Assembly (NCBI GenBank): GCA_947579665.1 | Contig: OX388352.1 | Coordinates: 34,528,216 to 34,592,215 of the forward strand | DNA: 64,000 nucleotides | Origin: Sympetrum striolatum | Lineage: Eukaryota > Arthropoda > Insecta > Odonata > Libellulidae | Direction: 5' to 3' | Part shown: positions 1 through 11,600 of the stretch, in pieces | Layout: each line of letters begins with the position of its first letter | Position numbering within the stretch: position 1 is the stretch's first letter | The notes under the pieces: generated by a model | Database searches by the model: none | Told to the model about the DNA's origin: nothing | What the model saw: only the letters and a program-made list of their open reading frames with translations | Position numbers and translations under genes: made by a program

Positions 1-590
1 TCGATTAAATGACCGAGTCTCCCTTGATCGTTCCTTCTCCATAAAAAAACTCAAAGGGAAATCTTTCAAATATTAGTATACGTTAACAAAAGACAGAGTG
101 TGTGGACGATGAGGTGCACAACTTGTACTTGTAGAAGACGTTTTTAACAGAGAGAAGGAAGTCCTATAAGGACAGTTTCCTGAGAAAATTGACCGTGTCT
201 ATTGTAGAGAGTAGTGATAGGTTTCCCTTATTTCCGGGAGTTTCCGTCCGTTCTCCTATATATCCTGATTGGAAAATATTGCCGCACGTGTAGATAAAAG
301 TCGTATTTTCCTTTTCATCCAGCGGAAATGAACCATCTCCTAACTCAAGTGAGGATATTCTGAGAAATAAGCGTGGATATTCGTCTCTCTAATTTTATAT
401 TCTCTTACTGTAACACAGGGACACCATCGTTCGCCAATTTCTCGCAAATGAGGAGTGGTAGTAGTGGTTGAATTCACAAGGCTGATAGGATAATGCAAAC
501 TTATCAGTCATTTACTACCAGTGACACTTTTTAATTATCAGATTTCATAAGTTACAATTTGTGGAAGGAAATTGGAAAAAGGCTGTTAAT
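1..590. other. AT-rich stretch without identifiable gene
   Basis: No convincing reading frame, RNA gene or repeat structure was seen here. The segment leads into a degenerate copy of the foldback MITE family that starts near 593. Confidence 0.6.
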
Positions 591-592
591 AA

Positions 593-729
593 ATTAGAGG
601 TTTTAAAATTCTCCAAATATGTCAGCGTACCCACGTCGCCACCCCTACTATTGACTTACTTTATAATTTTTCTTATTAGGTCAGTAATCCGGTTTTATCC
701 GTTGTTTCCAGAATCGATAGAAACGTAGG
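593..729 (+). repeat. Degenerate copy A of the foldback MITE family
   Basis: The left end, attagaggttttaaaattct, matches the terminal repeat of the well-preserved copies at 8971 and 11420. The interior keeps a GTCAGCGTA stretch and the series AATCCG...CCGTTGTTTCCAGAATC, which the 11420 copy shares in the same order. The right inverted arm is not recognisable, so this is a one-sided relic. Similarity to the 11.4 kb copy also extends about 35 bp upstream (GGAAATTGG ... GTTAAT), which suggests the real element may be longer than the TIR-to-TIR unit. Confidence 0.5.
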
Positions 730-880
730 CGTAAGTACGAAACCCCGGCTTATTTTTACTTTCTCCATATACGAAGTATAGAGAAAGTATTGTTTTCATG
801 AAAAAATTCGACTTCGAGATTTCAACGGAAATACATGTTTTGGGGTCTCTAGAACACGTTTTGACCATTTTCGGAATGAT

Positions 881-928
881 GTCTGTGTGTATGTGTGTGT
901 GTGTGTGTGTGTGTATGTGTGTGTGTGA
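881..928. repeat. GT dinucleotide microsatellite
   Basis: A run of GT repeats interrupted by AT at two points. It sits directly before the first 317-bp tandem unit and appears to be a built-in part of the surrounding composite element. Confidence 0.95.
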
Positions 929-930
929 TA

Positions 931-1575
931 GTGGGCGCTCTAACGTGGAAAGTATTAGTCGTATCAATACCAAACGTCACATATAGTACTGTGGTGTGTG
1001 CTGTCAGAGTTGATTAGTTTTTGGAGTAAATCGGTCAACCGGAAGTCGAGCTTTATTCATTAAAGCTCATTTCCGGTTTTCAAAATATCTCCATAAATAT
1101 GATATATACGTATATTGTATTACTTATAAAAGTTTTAGATAATGTAATTTACTATAACTTTTGTATTTAACATATTTTTGTATCACCGGTTGATTAGGAG
1201 TTATTCGTTAAATACTGATAAACCGGAAGAAGATGATTATGTACTTTGTGGGCGCTCTAACATGAAAACTATTTGTCGGATCAACACCAAATTTGATATA
1301 TAGTACTTTTATTACAGTCGTTAGAGTTGATTAGTTTTTAGAAAGAATCGATTTACCGGAAGTTGAGCTTTATTCTTCAAAGCTCATTTCCGGTTTTCAA
1401 AATATCTCCATAAATATGATATTTAGGTATATACTATTATTTATAAATGTTTTAGAAAATGTAATTTACTATAACTTTTGTATGAAACATATTTTTTTAT
1501 CACTGATTGTTTAGGAGTTATTCATGAAATACTGATAAACCGGAAGTTGCTGATTATGTACGTTGTGGGCGCTCT
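931..1575. repeat. Two tandem 317-bp units plus the start of a third
   Basis: The motif GTGGGCGCTCT occurs at 931, 1248 and 1565, giving two successive intervals of exactly 317 bp. Between these anchors the units align along their length: each has GTTGATTAGTTTTT, the hairpin ACCGGAA..GAGCTTTATT..AAAGCTC..TTCCGGT, then CTCCATAAATATGATAT and ACTGATAAACCGGAAG. They differ by scattered substitutions, so the duplication is not recent. The third unit diverges after about 11 bp, which marks the end of the array. Confidence 0.9.
1037..1078. repeat. Hairpin within tandem unit 1 (partner at about 1355-1395)
   Basis: AACCGGAA with GAGCTTTA pairs with TAAAGCTC and TTCCGGTT around a five-base loop, with small internal bulges. 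The same hairpin is kept in unit 2, including differences that mostly preserve pairing of the outer ACCGGAA/TTCCGGT stem. Confidence 0.7.
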
Positions 1576-1768
1576 GGGCTCAATGGGCGAAAGGCCAAAT
1601 TCATCTTTTTTCATCGAGCATGTCCCGAAAAACTTTATTTATAATGTTTGTGACGTAAAAGATACTAATATATAAATTAATCACTCATCTTCCAAGTTTA
1701 GATTGAATATAGAGTTCGAAATTACTGTCGTAGATAAATATTTACATCTTATATATGGAGAAAGTCAT

Positions 1769-4700
1769 GTGCTGGCCACATCAGATTTTTTTTATTTATT
1801 ATACCGTACCACCTCTGATAGACATTTGGTCCGGTGGTGATCCGAATTTGGAATAAAACTATTACAAAAAATGTTTCAAATAACTACATACAAGACAGAG
1901 AATTGCCAAAATTTTTGCAACCAAATTGCCCCTTTCTATTACTTCAAAAGTTTACAGGAATCGCCAATTCACCGTTCAAACAGCAAGAATAAAAAAACAA
2001 TCTAGAACCCCTACAAACACCATTTGAATTAATAAACTAATTTCAACAATTCACTACAACCCCTGCATACACTATAGGGAACTTTAGTCCTTATACAAAA
2101 ACACTGATCACCAAATACAATTATTTAAAACACCGTGTCGCACAGTTTTAAACCCATGAGTAAACGACAGTAATAATGGAAACAAATCCTTACGTATTAG
2201 TAATACTTATTTGTATTTTCATCTCTCATCGACCATGATGCTTCATCCCACCTTTCTCTAGGCTAATTTCGGGCATTCATCAACTCTATCCTTGTGAAGT
2301 ATCTCAATGATGAGTTGAAAGATTTTTGGTAGTGAAATCTAAAATCATAAAGGTACTTGTGGCAGTTTGTACGTACCATATATACTCGTATATGAACCAA
2401 CTTTTTCGACATTTTTACGCTGAAAATGCTTCCCTCGGCTTATACTCGAATGAGGGCTTTACTTACCTGCTTTAAGGTGGAATAAGTCTGCCGTAGCTGG
2501 CAATTGGCTTGCAGATTCTTCCTTGGCTCAATTCACAATTCTTTTAACATTTGACCTTCTGATGTCTCAATTGCTGTTATTTGATTGCTATCTATTTTGA
2601 TTTTGATATTCACCAGTAGCTGCTGCATTTCCAACCCTAGGCTTATACTCGAGTTATTTTTTTCCAAGTATTTTTTGTGATAGGTAAAATTAGGTATTTC
2701 AGTTTATATTCGCGTCGGCATGTACTCTAGCAAACAGGTAATATAATTAATGTTCTCTTCTTTGGCCATCGAGGTTTATCAGATGGAACGAATGGGAGAA
2801 TTATTTATAACAATTTTACACAAACACATCTAATGCTGTTATTATAATACACGCACAAAATATATTATTTGTTTTGATGCGTCACGGATGTGGGACAGCG
2901 CGAATTCATTGCAAAAACTCACCTCTGTCGATTTATAAAAGTGGAATCAGTTCGAGTTCTTTTGATCGATACACCTCAGCGAACGAACAATTTCCACTCC
3001 GTTGAAAGCTTTCCGTCACCGTCGTGCATTTGTCATGACAACGTCGCATGACGCTGGGCCTTCGCTAGCCCTACCCTATCCCAGTTGCATATTCTATCCA
3101 ATGAATATAGTAATTTGATAAAATGGAGGATTTATTATCAGATGGCGCAGGGATTGTGTTGGGATATATGAGCAGTTTAACGTTCTCCGAGAATCGCGGA
3201 GGAGGAAGCTTCCACGTGCTCCCTGTGTCTTCGTGAACACTAAATATTCATTGCATCAATTATTCCGCATGTTGAATCGTCTAATCCTGTTCCAGCGGCT
3301 TCCCTGGGTGGCTAACTCAATTTTAACTCGGTTACGCAAACATTTTGAGATTTCAAAAATAACTTCCACGAAGAGTGCCTTCATCAATGTCAATATCAGT
3401 ATGGCTTGATAATTATGTGATCAAATGCACGCAAAATTCGAGCTTTTATGGATTTATGTGGTTTATGCGGAGATTCAATCAATTGGGGAATCTAATTTCT
3501 CCACCTTTCCGAAGTAAGTTAGTTATGCGCTGAAAATGCATCGTAAATATTTAAATAAAGGAATGCAAAGGAATTCTGTCTGGAATTCTCCCTATTATTA
3601 TTATTCATCGATATTCATAAATGTAAAATTCTTATTTGAAAATGTGCACAACGTTTAAGAAATTTATTTGTTGCCCCTAGTATAAATATGTGACCCAGCA
3701 ATTAAAATTATGCCTCAATATAATGAACTCCATCCAGTGTTAATTGGTGGGATTTCCTTATGAATATGAGTATTTTATTGTAAAATTTGTAATATTCTGA
3801 TAGAACATTTACAACGGATGACAAATATGTATGTAATTGTTTCTGATATGCTAATGAGAAAAAAACAGTTCTGATGATGGCGCCATTTTTAAACAGGAAA
3901 ACCTTTGTATTCTTTTGGAATTGTGGACTAGTAAAAGTTTTGCTATCAAATACATATTTTCTACCTAATTCTTCCTATTCTCTTAATCGTAGTGCGAAAG
4001 TTGCCGATAACCTACAACTTTATTTCAGGAAAAGCTAAGTACCACATATGTTTTGATCATTTTTAAAACTTTGTTTTCATTGTTTTCCCATGTGTGCCTA
4101 AAAATCAAATTAATTGTTAGCCAAATCTGTATGTATTCTTTACCCGAGCACTGCATAATACCCTTGCTTCCATGTATTTTCAGCGCATCAACTACCGTAT
4201 TAATTTTAAGGTATTTTTGTTCCAGTATTATCTATATGTGTTTATTTGTTTGTCAAGTTTAATTTATAATTGAATATTATCGTACACCATTTTTAGTATA
4301 TTTTATTTCCTAATCGATTTTTGTTTTTTGTGATTCACTTTGTTTATTTGTTATATTTATTATTTTCTCAAGGTGAGTGATTGCGACGTTTTCAGTTAGT
4401 GATTATATTTCATGTATTTTTACTATAGTACAGCTTTTATAATTTATATGTTAATTTATTTCCGTAGTTTTCCCTAACATCCTTTAGCTTGTATTATCAG
4501 TAAACCTTCTCAGGTTTTTCATACATCCCCTTTTCTGTGGGTGTTTTCCTGCGCTGGATCTATTTCCCAAGATAATACCTTATATTTCTTTCACATCTAC
4601 TATCCACTCCTAAAGTTTTTCTCGCTATTTCTATTCATCAATATTTTTTTGTTTTTTTATTAATATCATTGATGACAGATTATTCAGAGGAAGAGACTTT

Positions 4701-4875
4701 TCAGTCTCTATCTCCTTAATAATGACCTAATAGATCTTACTTCCCCTTAACTCCACCATTTTCTCGGTATGTACAATCAGTAACTTAGAACCCTGCGTGC
4801 TAAATGTACATTAAACAATAAAAATATTTGGATTCTGAAACGAGACGAAATATTTATCGGTTAATCGGTCGCTTG
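1769..4875. other. AT-rich stretch without identifiable gene
   Basis: No gene was recognised. At 1787-1800 a T-rich run followed by TTATTATACC reads on the minus strand as AATAAATAAAAAAAA, which could be the A-rich 3' end of an old retroposon. A TATAAAAG at about 2934 lies in a slightly GC-richer patch (2880-3320), but no initiator or gene could be tied to it. The only opening above 60 codons (4053-4262) is AT-rich and resembles no known family. Confidence 0.55.
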
Positions 4876-4940
4876 TTTGCATAGCACAACGGTGACCGAA
4901 AACCTGGTTTTAGGGTGCCCTGTATTCGAGTCCGAAAAAC
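4876..4940 (+). repeat. tRNA-like (SINE head-like) sequence
   Basis: TAGCACAACGGT (4882-4893) fits the RNA polymerase III A box, and TATTCGAGTCC (4923-4933) resembles a B box with two changes, at tRNA-like spacing. No clean acceptor stem forms, so a tRNA-derived SINE remnant is more likely than a tRNA gene. The 90-codon opening that starts here is not recognised as a protein. Confidence 0.35.
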
Positions 4941-7900
4941 AGCAGGAAGTGTGTCCGTTCAGGGCTAAGTTTGTTATCAGAGTTGCTAGTCAGGCGCATT
5001 ACATAGCTGTGAAAAGTCATCCATTGACATTCATTCTCGATTTAATAATGGGCGATGGTTCAGTAAAAAACAAACAAAACTCTCGAATAACTCCACCCGC
5101 GGCATTCAAATTAAAACAATCCTCAATTAAGCTTGTAGTTTCGCAGTAGAGAGCCTTTATTATCCTCGTCCATATTTATGGAGGGAAAACACTTAGTAAA
5201 CTTTTATTTAAAAGGCAAGTTAACGCAATGTTTTCTTTCGTTTTAACTGTTTAATTCCGAGTGTTATTATTTCCCAGCCAAATGTGAGATAGGGAGTGTT
5301 TTTATCGCATTTCAGAAAAAATGCGCAAATTCAAGTTCGAAAGCAGTATGGTCGTCATCCCTGTGAAACCTGGAGAGTTATTAGAGGTATTGCGAGGGAA
5401 AGATCAATAAAGCTTGCATGGGATAGGAGAGACTCTCGAGGTTTATCAGATACTGAGAATAATCAGAGACTATATTCCTTAAGCTCATAGGAATGCCAAA
5501 TTCACTACTCGGGGATGCAGTTGGATTTTGAAGAATTCATTCCACTAATTTTCTAATCTCCCGGAGGCATCATCACAGCATATGCAGAATGCTTGGATTT
5601 TTATCATAAATTTGAAGTTACTTCCTCAATGAGTCCATCTCTTTCATCCCACGCCCTTTCGATTAATTTGAATTCGTGGAGAAGAATATCCAATTGTGAA
5701 GAGGAAGAATCGAAGACTGAGAAAGGCGGTTCATGTGATTGTCCCACGAAAAGACTAGCTTAGTATCCAAATCTAATTGTTGCGAGCGCCTCGCGCATTT
5801 TCAGCGCCATACATTGCTGGGGTGATTAAAAAGAGTTGGCTTACGATTTGGCTATTTCATTAGACTCATTTCGAATCTATTTCCGAAAATTGTGAAATGA
5901 TAGGCGAGATACGCTTCGATTTACAAAGGAAGTTTGTTCTACCTTAATGTCTATGATTACTGAACTACGGAATCTATATTTTTGAACAGTGATTACTTAC
6001 ATCTCTTATAATGTAAAATCACTCACATTTCTTATCAAAATAGCTGAATACTTAATGCATTTATATTGATTGTAACAACTGCTTATTTGATTATTGAGTC
6101 AATAAATGATCCGTGAAAGTGGGAACTAAGATCCCTTGAATGTAAGGTGTAATAAAGAAAGTCCAAGAATGTTCAAGCTCAAATATTTGAGGTCTCGACT
6201 ACTAACGAAATGATATAGTATGAAAAGAATTTATTTGTAATCCATCGGTGTCTATTTAGAGAGAGATATTTAAGAGAAAACTATTTCGATAGGAAACATA
6301 ATAATATGAAAAGCTACAATGCTTATAATTTATAACGCTATTATAAGAATTCCATCTATAGGGAGGATTTTGCCTAAAATATTGTGAACTAATTTGCCAT
6401 TTTTAAACATAACAAAACAATCCGAGACAGTGTACGCTACATATAGCCTATTGAGTATTTTTTACACTTACTATTTTGGACTACATATAATTTTTCACTA
6501 TAATATTTCAATTCATACCTATTTGTTTCCATTATGCAAATTCGTTTCTTCGGAATACTATGTATACTTACTACAATCTCTGCTATTGATTTGATTTCTC
6601 AACCTTGTTATTTATTTCACTTACACTACATATAGGATAATATGAAATATATTAATATATTATGTTGATATTATTTATTATTATAATTAATTGATTGATC
6701 GTAATATATTCTTATTTTGTAAAAAGTTTAATTTAAATTGATTGATATCTCTATATCTCCGCTCATTGTCGATTAAAACTTGAAAAAAAATTCCTATAGT
6801 CCTCTCCCACACATATATCAGTAATGAAGAGTCTTCCTAGTGAAAACATTTACTAATACCAGTCTCTTCTATCATGTAACACCAATTGATCAACCATCGG
6901 ATGAAATCTACCTCATACGTTTTCTTTCATGAGCTTCTCCCTCCCCTGAAATCTTTAGACATCTTTAGTAGTCAGTTGGGAATATTAAACGGTAGTTAAT
7001 TCTTTTCGCCACGTGACCGATCCAAATTCAGTCCAGTGACCTTATTTTTAGCTAGAATACCCACCACATCTGCCATGATCTTTACCTAGGGTTTAAATTT
7101 ACAAATAAATACGTAGATGTAGTAAGGAGGTTTTTACGACATTGTGTAATAAGGTGAAAGTTTTCCAAGTTTCTTTTCCTGTCTCGACACGTCGCTAGCA
7201 AGATGTGTTGAGCCCTGAGAGTAGCCATCCTCTTAATTCCCCATACCAAGCGTGTATACTCATTCTCAAGGGATCTGACGCATGCTAAACTCTCAGAAAG
7301 ACGCGAGTAAAGAACATCCACTCAACGGGACACCTTGCACCCACGGGACACCAGTAGGCTACGAAGAAAAGATAATATCGCCGTAGAATTGCTTTTTCTT
7401 CAGCTCTCGGCGACAAGGTCGACGCTCATTCTTCACTTTTATTTACAGCGTACGCCATTCCCAGTTTTTGCCAACCGCGAGTTTTTGTGAGGAATGTGAT
7501 TGGGATTTTTTATAAGGTAGTCCACTTTATTAAAGGTTCGAAAGGTGTAAAGAAGCACAACATTTATCTAACGAAGATAGAGCTCCCGAATCATCTTTAT
7601 TCCTTTTTAAATTTAAATATAAGTAATAATAAGTTTATATCTACATATCTAAATATAACTATTTACTTTTATAGGATTTTTATGTTGCATCACACTAAAT
7701 GGAGAAAAATTTTGATTTGTGGAAAGAAATATTGCTGCTTCGCAGGGCACCGAACCAAAAAATAAAAAATAACAGATTTATTTTTGTCTTAGTGAGAATC
7801 GAACCTGACTAGAAAATTTAAATTCTATAGTTGAAAAATAATAAGCATTTTACATTCTGCTCTGAATTTACATTCCTGACAAGGCCATAGAAAACGCTTA

Positions 7901-8970
7901 AACGTAAAAGGGCAAAGCTCTAATAGAAACATGCAACAGCGCCGTACAACTGTCTAAGATTAATGCGTCGTATTTCCGTTTTTATTTTCCAATATTTTCA
8001 ATGATATTTCTTTCTTGTCGCAAAAACTACTCTAAAATTTCACATCATTCAATTTAAAAGCAAAAGCGAAATCTTAGCTGCAACTTCTCACCGCCTGTAT
8101 CCACCAAACAGGATCGAACCGGTGTTTCCGTTCGGGTGGTATAGACCTTGAAATTAAGCTTTTAAACAATATGAATTTAGATACAGTTATAGAATAAATC
8201 ATAACATACAATTAGTTATTAAAATATGATAGTTAGTAAAAAAATTACTGTTTTAATTTAGTAAGTTGCAAGTCATATTTATTGTTAATCAGTGAATGAA
8301 TTAAATTAATTTAAGTGTAATTTGCATTAAACACGATTATTGTCTTACTGAAGAGAGGTAAAAATAAAAGAAAACAACAATAGGCTCTCGAATCTAATTT
8401 AGCAGAAAGATTTTAATATTGCGGTTCCAGTTGGAGTTTCAATAGGGAAACATAATTTTTTTTTGAGCGGTTCCAATTCGGATTCGGTTCAACTCTATTT
8501 AAAACGAGGGGTTTATACTCACGGAGAAACGTTTTACTCCTCAATACTCAAATTGGGATCGATAATTAACTAATTAACACCGTGTACTACTACTACGAGT
8601 ACTGGAGTACTAATATGGGTCACAATCTTCAAAAGTCGCTGAGAAATTATTCTATTTAATCTGTCAATATGATATACTTGATAAGTTTCGAACGCCATAT
8701 CTATGACGGCTTTTGATGGTGACGGATTTTTACGAATTATTTCGCGTATTGAACTCAATTTAGGAGGGAGAAATGCATAAAGATACATTTGATAATCTCG
8801 CATATACAATATTTGTAATTATATTTATCTCGATTACATATGGATCTTGTTCGTAACATAAATTTCCAGGAGGAATGAATGGATAAAAACGAACTTCTAG
8901 TATATTTCTTATGGGATGATCCCATCCGATATGACTTAAAATTTAAAAAAAAAATTGGCAAACGGGAGGT
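4941..8970. other. Long stretch without identifiable gene
   Basis: Very AT-rich, especially 6200-6780 and 7560-8500. Openings at 5296-5490 (+), 7082-7321 (-), 7487-7765 (+) and 8570-8961 (-) show no recognisable domain and lie in low-complexity DNA. Minus-strand B-box-like motifs (GGTTCGATTCT near 7795, GGTTCGATCCT near 8110) occur without a convincing A box or cloverleaf. They may be old tRNA-derived SINE scraps. Confidence 0.5.
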
Positions 8971-9086
8971 ATTAGAGGTTTAAAATCTCCAATAGTCGTT
9001 TTTGTGCGGTGTTCTGTCTTGTTTTCTCGGGGAATGAGAAGAGGAACGCCGACAAAAACGGCTTTCGGAGATTTTAAACCTCTAAT
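8971..9086. mobile_element. Foldback MITE, copy B
   Basis: The ends are perfect 20-bp inverted repeats (attagaggtttaaaatctcc and its complement). Pairing continues inward with mismatches through CGTTTTTGTC, so almost the whole 116-bp unit can fold into one hairpin. There is no coding capacity. Copies of the same family are found at 593, 11420 and 46006. A clear target-site duplication was not visible. Confidence 0.8.
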
Positions 9087-9950
9087 TCCGTGTCACAACT
9101 TTCCTTTCTTTACAAACGGAAGGTAGTCTATCGTCCGAAGGAGGAGGGATTTTACTAACGTGTACGTTTTCAAGCATACATTTTGCTCGATTATAGACTT
9201 TATTTAGGTGAATGTATGTAGGGAACTAAGTACTCATAGGCAGAATTAAAAATATATAGAAAGAGGGATTCCGAGTGCTGTGAGCAATCCAAGAAGAGAG
9301 CGGCAGAAAAAAACAAAATTACCAAACTAGAAATAGCATCCACAAATAGCGATCCAGGTGTCCCCAGGTGCGTAGATTCTCTCCTTTCCATGCTTTTAGA
9401 CATCGACCTGTCTGGAGGGCGTATCTTTATGGCCATTGCACTTCCCTCACCCCAACCTCTTCCTTAGACTACCCTAAACTCCCACGTAAGAATACATATA
9501 TCTGAACGGAATTACGCCTCGTCATGGCTTGGTTTTATGCCGGAATTCTTACTATAGTTTCGAACGAATGCCATAATGCCGAATGCCATGGACTGTTTGG
9601 TAGTAATGTTAACATACAATACTAAATAAATTCACACAGAGTTTGAATTGAATCATTATTACGGAAATAGCTATTTCAAATAAAGTTAAGGGAAAAGAAG
9701 TTGCACTATTTTTTCAATAGATACATTCGAAAAGATACTCTAATCCTCTGCGTAAACGTTTTATTCGTTTTTGGTAAGGGATATGGGTTACTTTATATTT
9801 TACGTTTAAATTTTGATTTCTAACCTCCGATTCGCAATTAGATGCAATTCAGGGGGGTGTGGAACACCGAACTAACTAAATAACTGGCTCATTAGCACGT
9901 CCTAAAAGTGTCTGAATATCTGAAAAATGAGACTAATATAGGCCATCTTT
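9087..9950. other. Stretch without identifiable gene
   Basis: The 78-codon minus-strand opening at 9200-9436 shows no recognisable domain. Nothing else is supported before the LINE relic that follows. Confidence 0.55.
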
Positions 9951-9955
9951 TCTCA

Positions 9956-10330
9956 CTATAATCTCGCTATATTTTTTGCCTTGGGAATCACGGTACTGTG
10001 TATTACGCCATGTAAATCACTGTTTAAATATTTCTCAAAGAATTTTTGCTGATACTCAGCCTTTCTATCCATAAGAGATTTCAAGTTGAGGGCCTTGATC
10101 GTCTCTAGTACACTGCTATCGAACCTGTAGTCTCCCTTAACGAGCCCCTCTATGCTGTACGCGCTCTAGCTCCGAAATCAAATCCATCTCGTGCGAATTC
10201 CACTTATTCAAGCAACGGAAGAGCTAGTGAAAATAAGCTACCTCTTCTACGCTCGGTCGACTATCCTGTGAGAGCGGTTACATAGCCTCAGAGTCCATTC
10301 AGCTGACCCCACTACATCTTGGATGTGCAT
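9956..10330 (-). mobile_element. LINE fragment, reverse transcriptase C-terminus (lineage D)
   Basis: On the minus strand, 10135-9956 reads as 59 codons and a stop. It starts GDYRFDSSVLETIKALNLKS, then LMDRKAEYQ and KFFEKYLN. Just upstream, in a shifted frame, is ELERVQHRGAR. The order 'ELE+VQ+RAAR', 'GDY..DSSV' and 'L..LNL.SL..R+' is characteristic of the region after the RT domain in CR1/Jockey-type non-LTR retrotransposons. At least one frameshift and a stop (TAA directly after GAR) inactivate it. The sequence differs from the main LINE family of this window, so it represents a separate lineage. It is 5'-truncated near 10330, and the 3' end was not defined. Confidence 0.72.
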
Positions 10331-10520
10331 TTTAAGTAACAGTTTGTCTATTTTCTTTCTTTAAGATAACGAACCCTAAACCATTTATTTTATCATTAAA
10401 CTTACACTATTCCATTTTGGAAACAATATACAATACAAATTGTGATGAGCAGGAACGTTTCTAATTTTTGTATGTTTGTGAAATTACGCGGTCTCTAGAC
10501 TCTAGAGATTATTTCTGTAA

Positions 10521-11110
10521 TGTCTGTGTCTATGTAAGAACCCTGCAAGTTGCCTTTCGGCGTGTGGCAGGGAGTGCAAACACCTTGAATCTATTTTCCT
10601 AAACGGTTGCTTTCGCGTATAGGTCGAGGAAAAAATGAATTTTTGAAGCGATTTTGTTTAGCATCTATTTCCATAATCTTTCTGGCAGTATCAGAACGAA
10701 CCATGTAACAGGGGGGTCGCATTCTATCGGTTACATCATCTGAGAACGTAATTTCTTTGAGCTTATTTAATAAATTTATCCTTTGAATTTTCTTCTATCT
10801 TCTAATGATTCCCATCCCGCGTCCTGTAACATCTGAGTGACACTCGCTGTTTTATCGTAGCAATTCTTTACAAATCGTATCGCCTTTCGTTGCACTATTC
10901 TAAATCCCGAATATGACATTTCTCGGCGGGGTCCCATACACTACATGCATACTCAAGGTTAGGCCTAAAAAAATCAACCTAACAAAGTTTTTCAGCTGGG
11001 TAACTCGCATTGCACTTGTGTTCTAAAATCTTTGGTAAAGACTACATCAACTTGCTATCCCCAATATAAGTTTCTAGTGATATAAACGCCTAGGTAAGTT
11101 AGGACTCCAA
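10521..11110 (-). mobile_element. LINE copy L1 (main family), truncated and decayed
   Basis: Read on the minus strand, this fragment starts in the RT domain with TYLGVYITRNLYWG, close to the YLGVTLTNNLSW of copy L2. After a divergent patch it continues with RPNLEYACSVWDP, then a stretch matching KAIRFVKNCYDKTASVTQML and KNSFFPRPIRESNRLGK. In-frame stops and frameshifts are present. The 3' end has the family stem-loop (ccctgccac...gccgaaaggc...gcaggg) and a short ACATAGACA-type tail near 10521-10536. The 5' truncation and the 3' end fit LINE integration by target-primed reverse transcription. The family is CR1/L2/Jockey-like by its C-terminal motifs; the clade was not resolved. Confidence 0.85.
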
Positions 11111-11419
11111 TTGGAGTTAACTTTGGTCAGAGCTGATCCTATTTATTTAAAAAAAATTGAAGATTATTATAATTGCAGAAATTATAAATTACATTGTCCA
11201 CTTGATTGGCTAATAAGTAAAATTCCTCTAGGACATGTTGAATTATCAAATACAATCAATATTGTGTATCAGTTAAAAGGCAAGCAACTAAGGGTTACTT
11301 TGACATGCAGGCATAGATCCAAGAATAATTCCAAGGAAAAACGGAATTGAAAACAGTCAGACAGGTCCAGTACATAAATATAGATGTGAGGAAAGAAATT
11401 GGAACACTTCTGTTAATGA
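11111..11419. other. Short stretch without identifiable gene
   Basis: An open frame at 11111-11350 (+) has no recognisable domain and abuts the 5' junction of a LINE relic. Sequence just before 11420 resembles that before the MITE copy at 593. Confidence 0.5.
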
Positions 11420-11600
11420 ATTAGAGGATTAATTAATCACCAGAAGCCGTCTTTGTCAAAGTTCCGTCAGTTGTAGTTCCGTCAGCGTAGGTACCGATTC
11501 CGGAAACGTAATCCGAGCCTTTCCGCTGTTTCCGGAATCTGGAGGGACGCGGTACGGAACACTGACTAAGACGGCTTTCGGAGATTTCTTAAACCCCAAT
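11420..11600. mobile_element. Foldback MITE, copy C
   Basis: The left end is attagaggatt; the right end is the inverted ggagatttcttaaaccccaa. Pairing is strongest just inside, where AGCCGTCTTTGTCAAAGTTCCGT on the left matches AGCCGTCTTAGTCAGTGTTCCGT read from the right. At 181 bp the element has a longer loop than copy B, with a second internal inverted repeat (attccggaaac ... gtttccggaat). Confidence 0.78.

Larger units (their letters stand above)
758..1768. mobile_element. Composite repeat element with microsatellite and tandem units
   Basis: The stretch 758-790 is an imperfect hairpin (tactttctc...gagaaagta). The motif actttctccatata at the left recurs in inverted form at 1755-1768 (tatatggagaaagt), so the block has a roughly 1-kb body bounded by short inverted repeats. 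Inside, in order, are a conserved-looking leader (about 795-880), a GT microsatellite, two 317-bp tandem units and a tail. This layout of short terminal inverted repeats, an internal microsatellite and a tandem core resembles microsatellite-containing Helitron-like DINE elements. That comparison is inference, since no transposase or CTRR-type Helitron end was identified. The two openings that cross the microsatellite are low-complexity shadows, not genes. Confidence 0.55.

Noticed and set aside
2934..2950. TATAAAAG with downstream TCAGTT, considered as a core promoter.
   Set aside because: The spacing between TATA and the initiator-like motif is about 13 bp, too short, and no gene follows.
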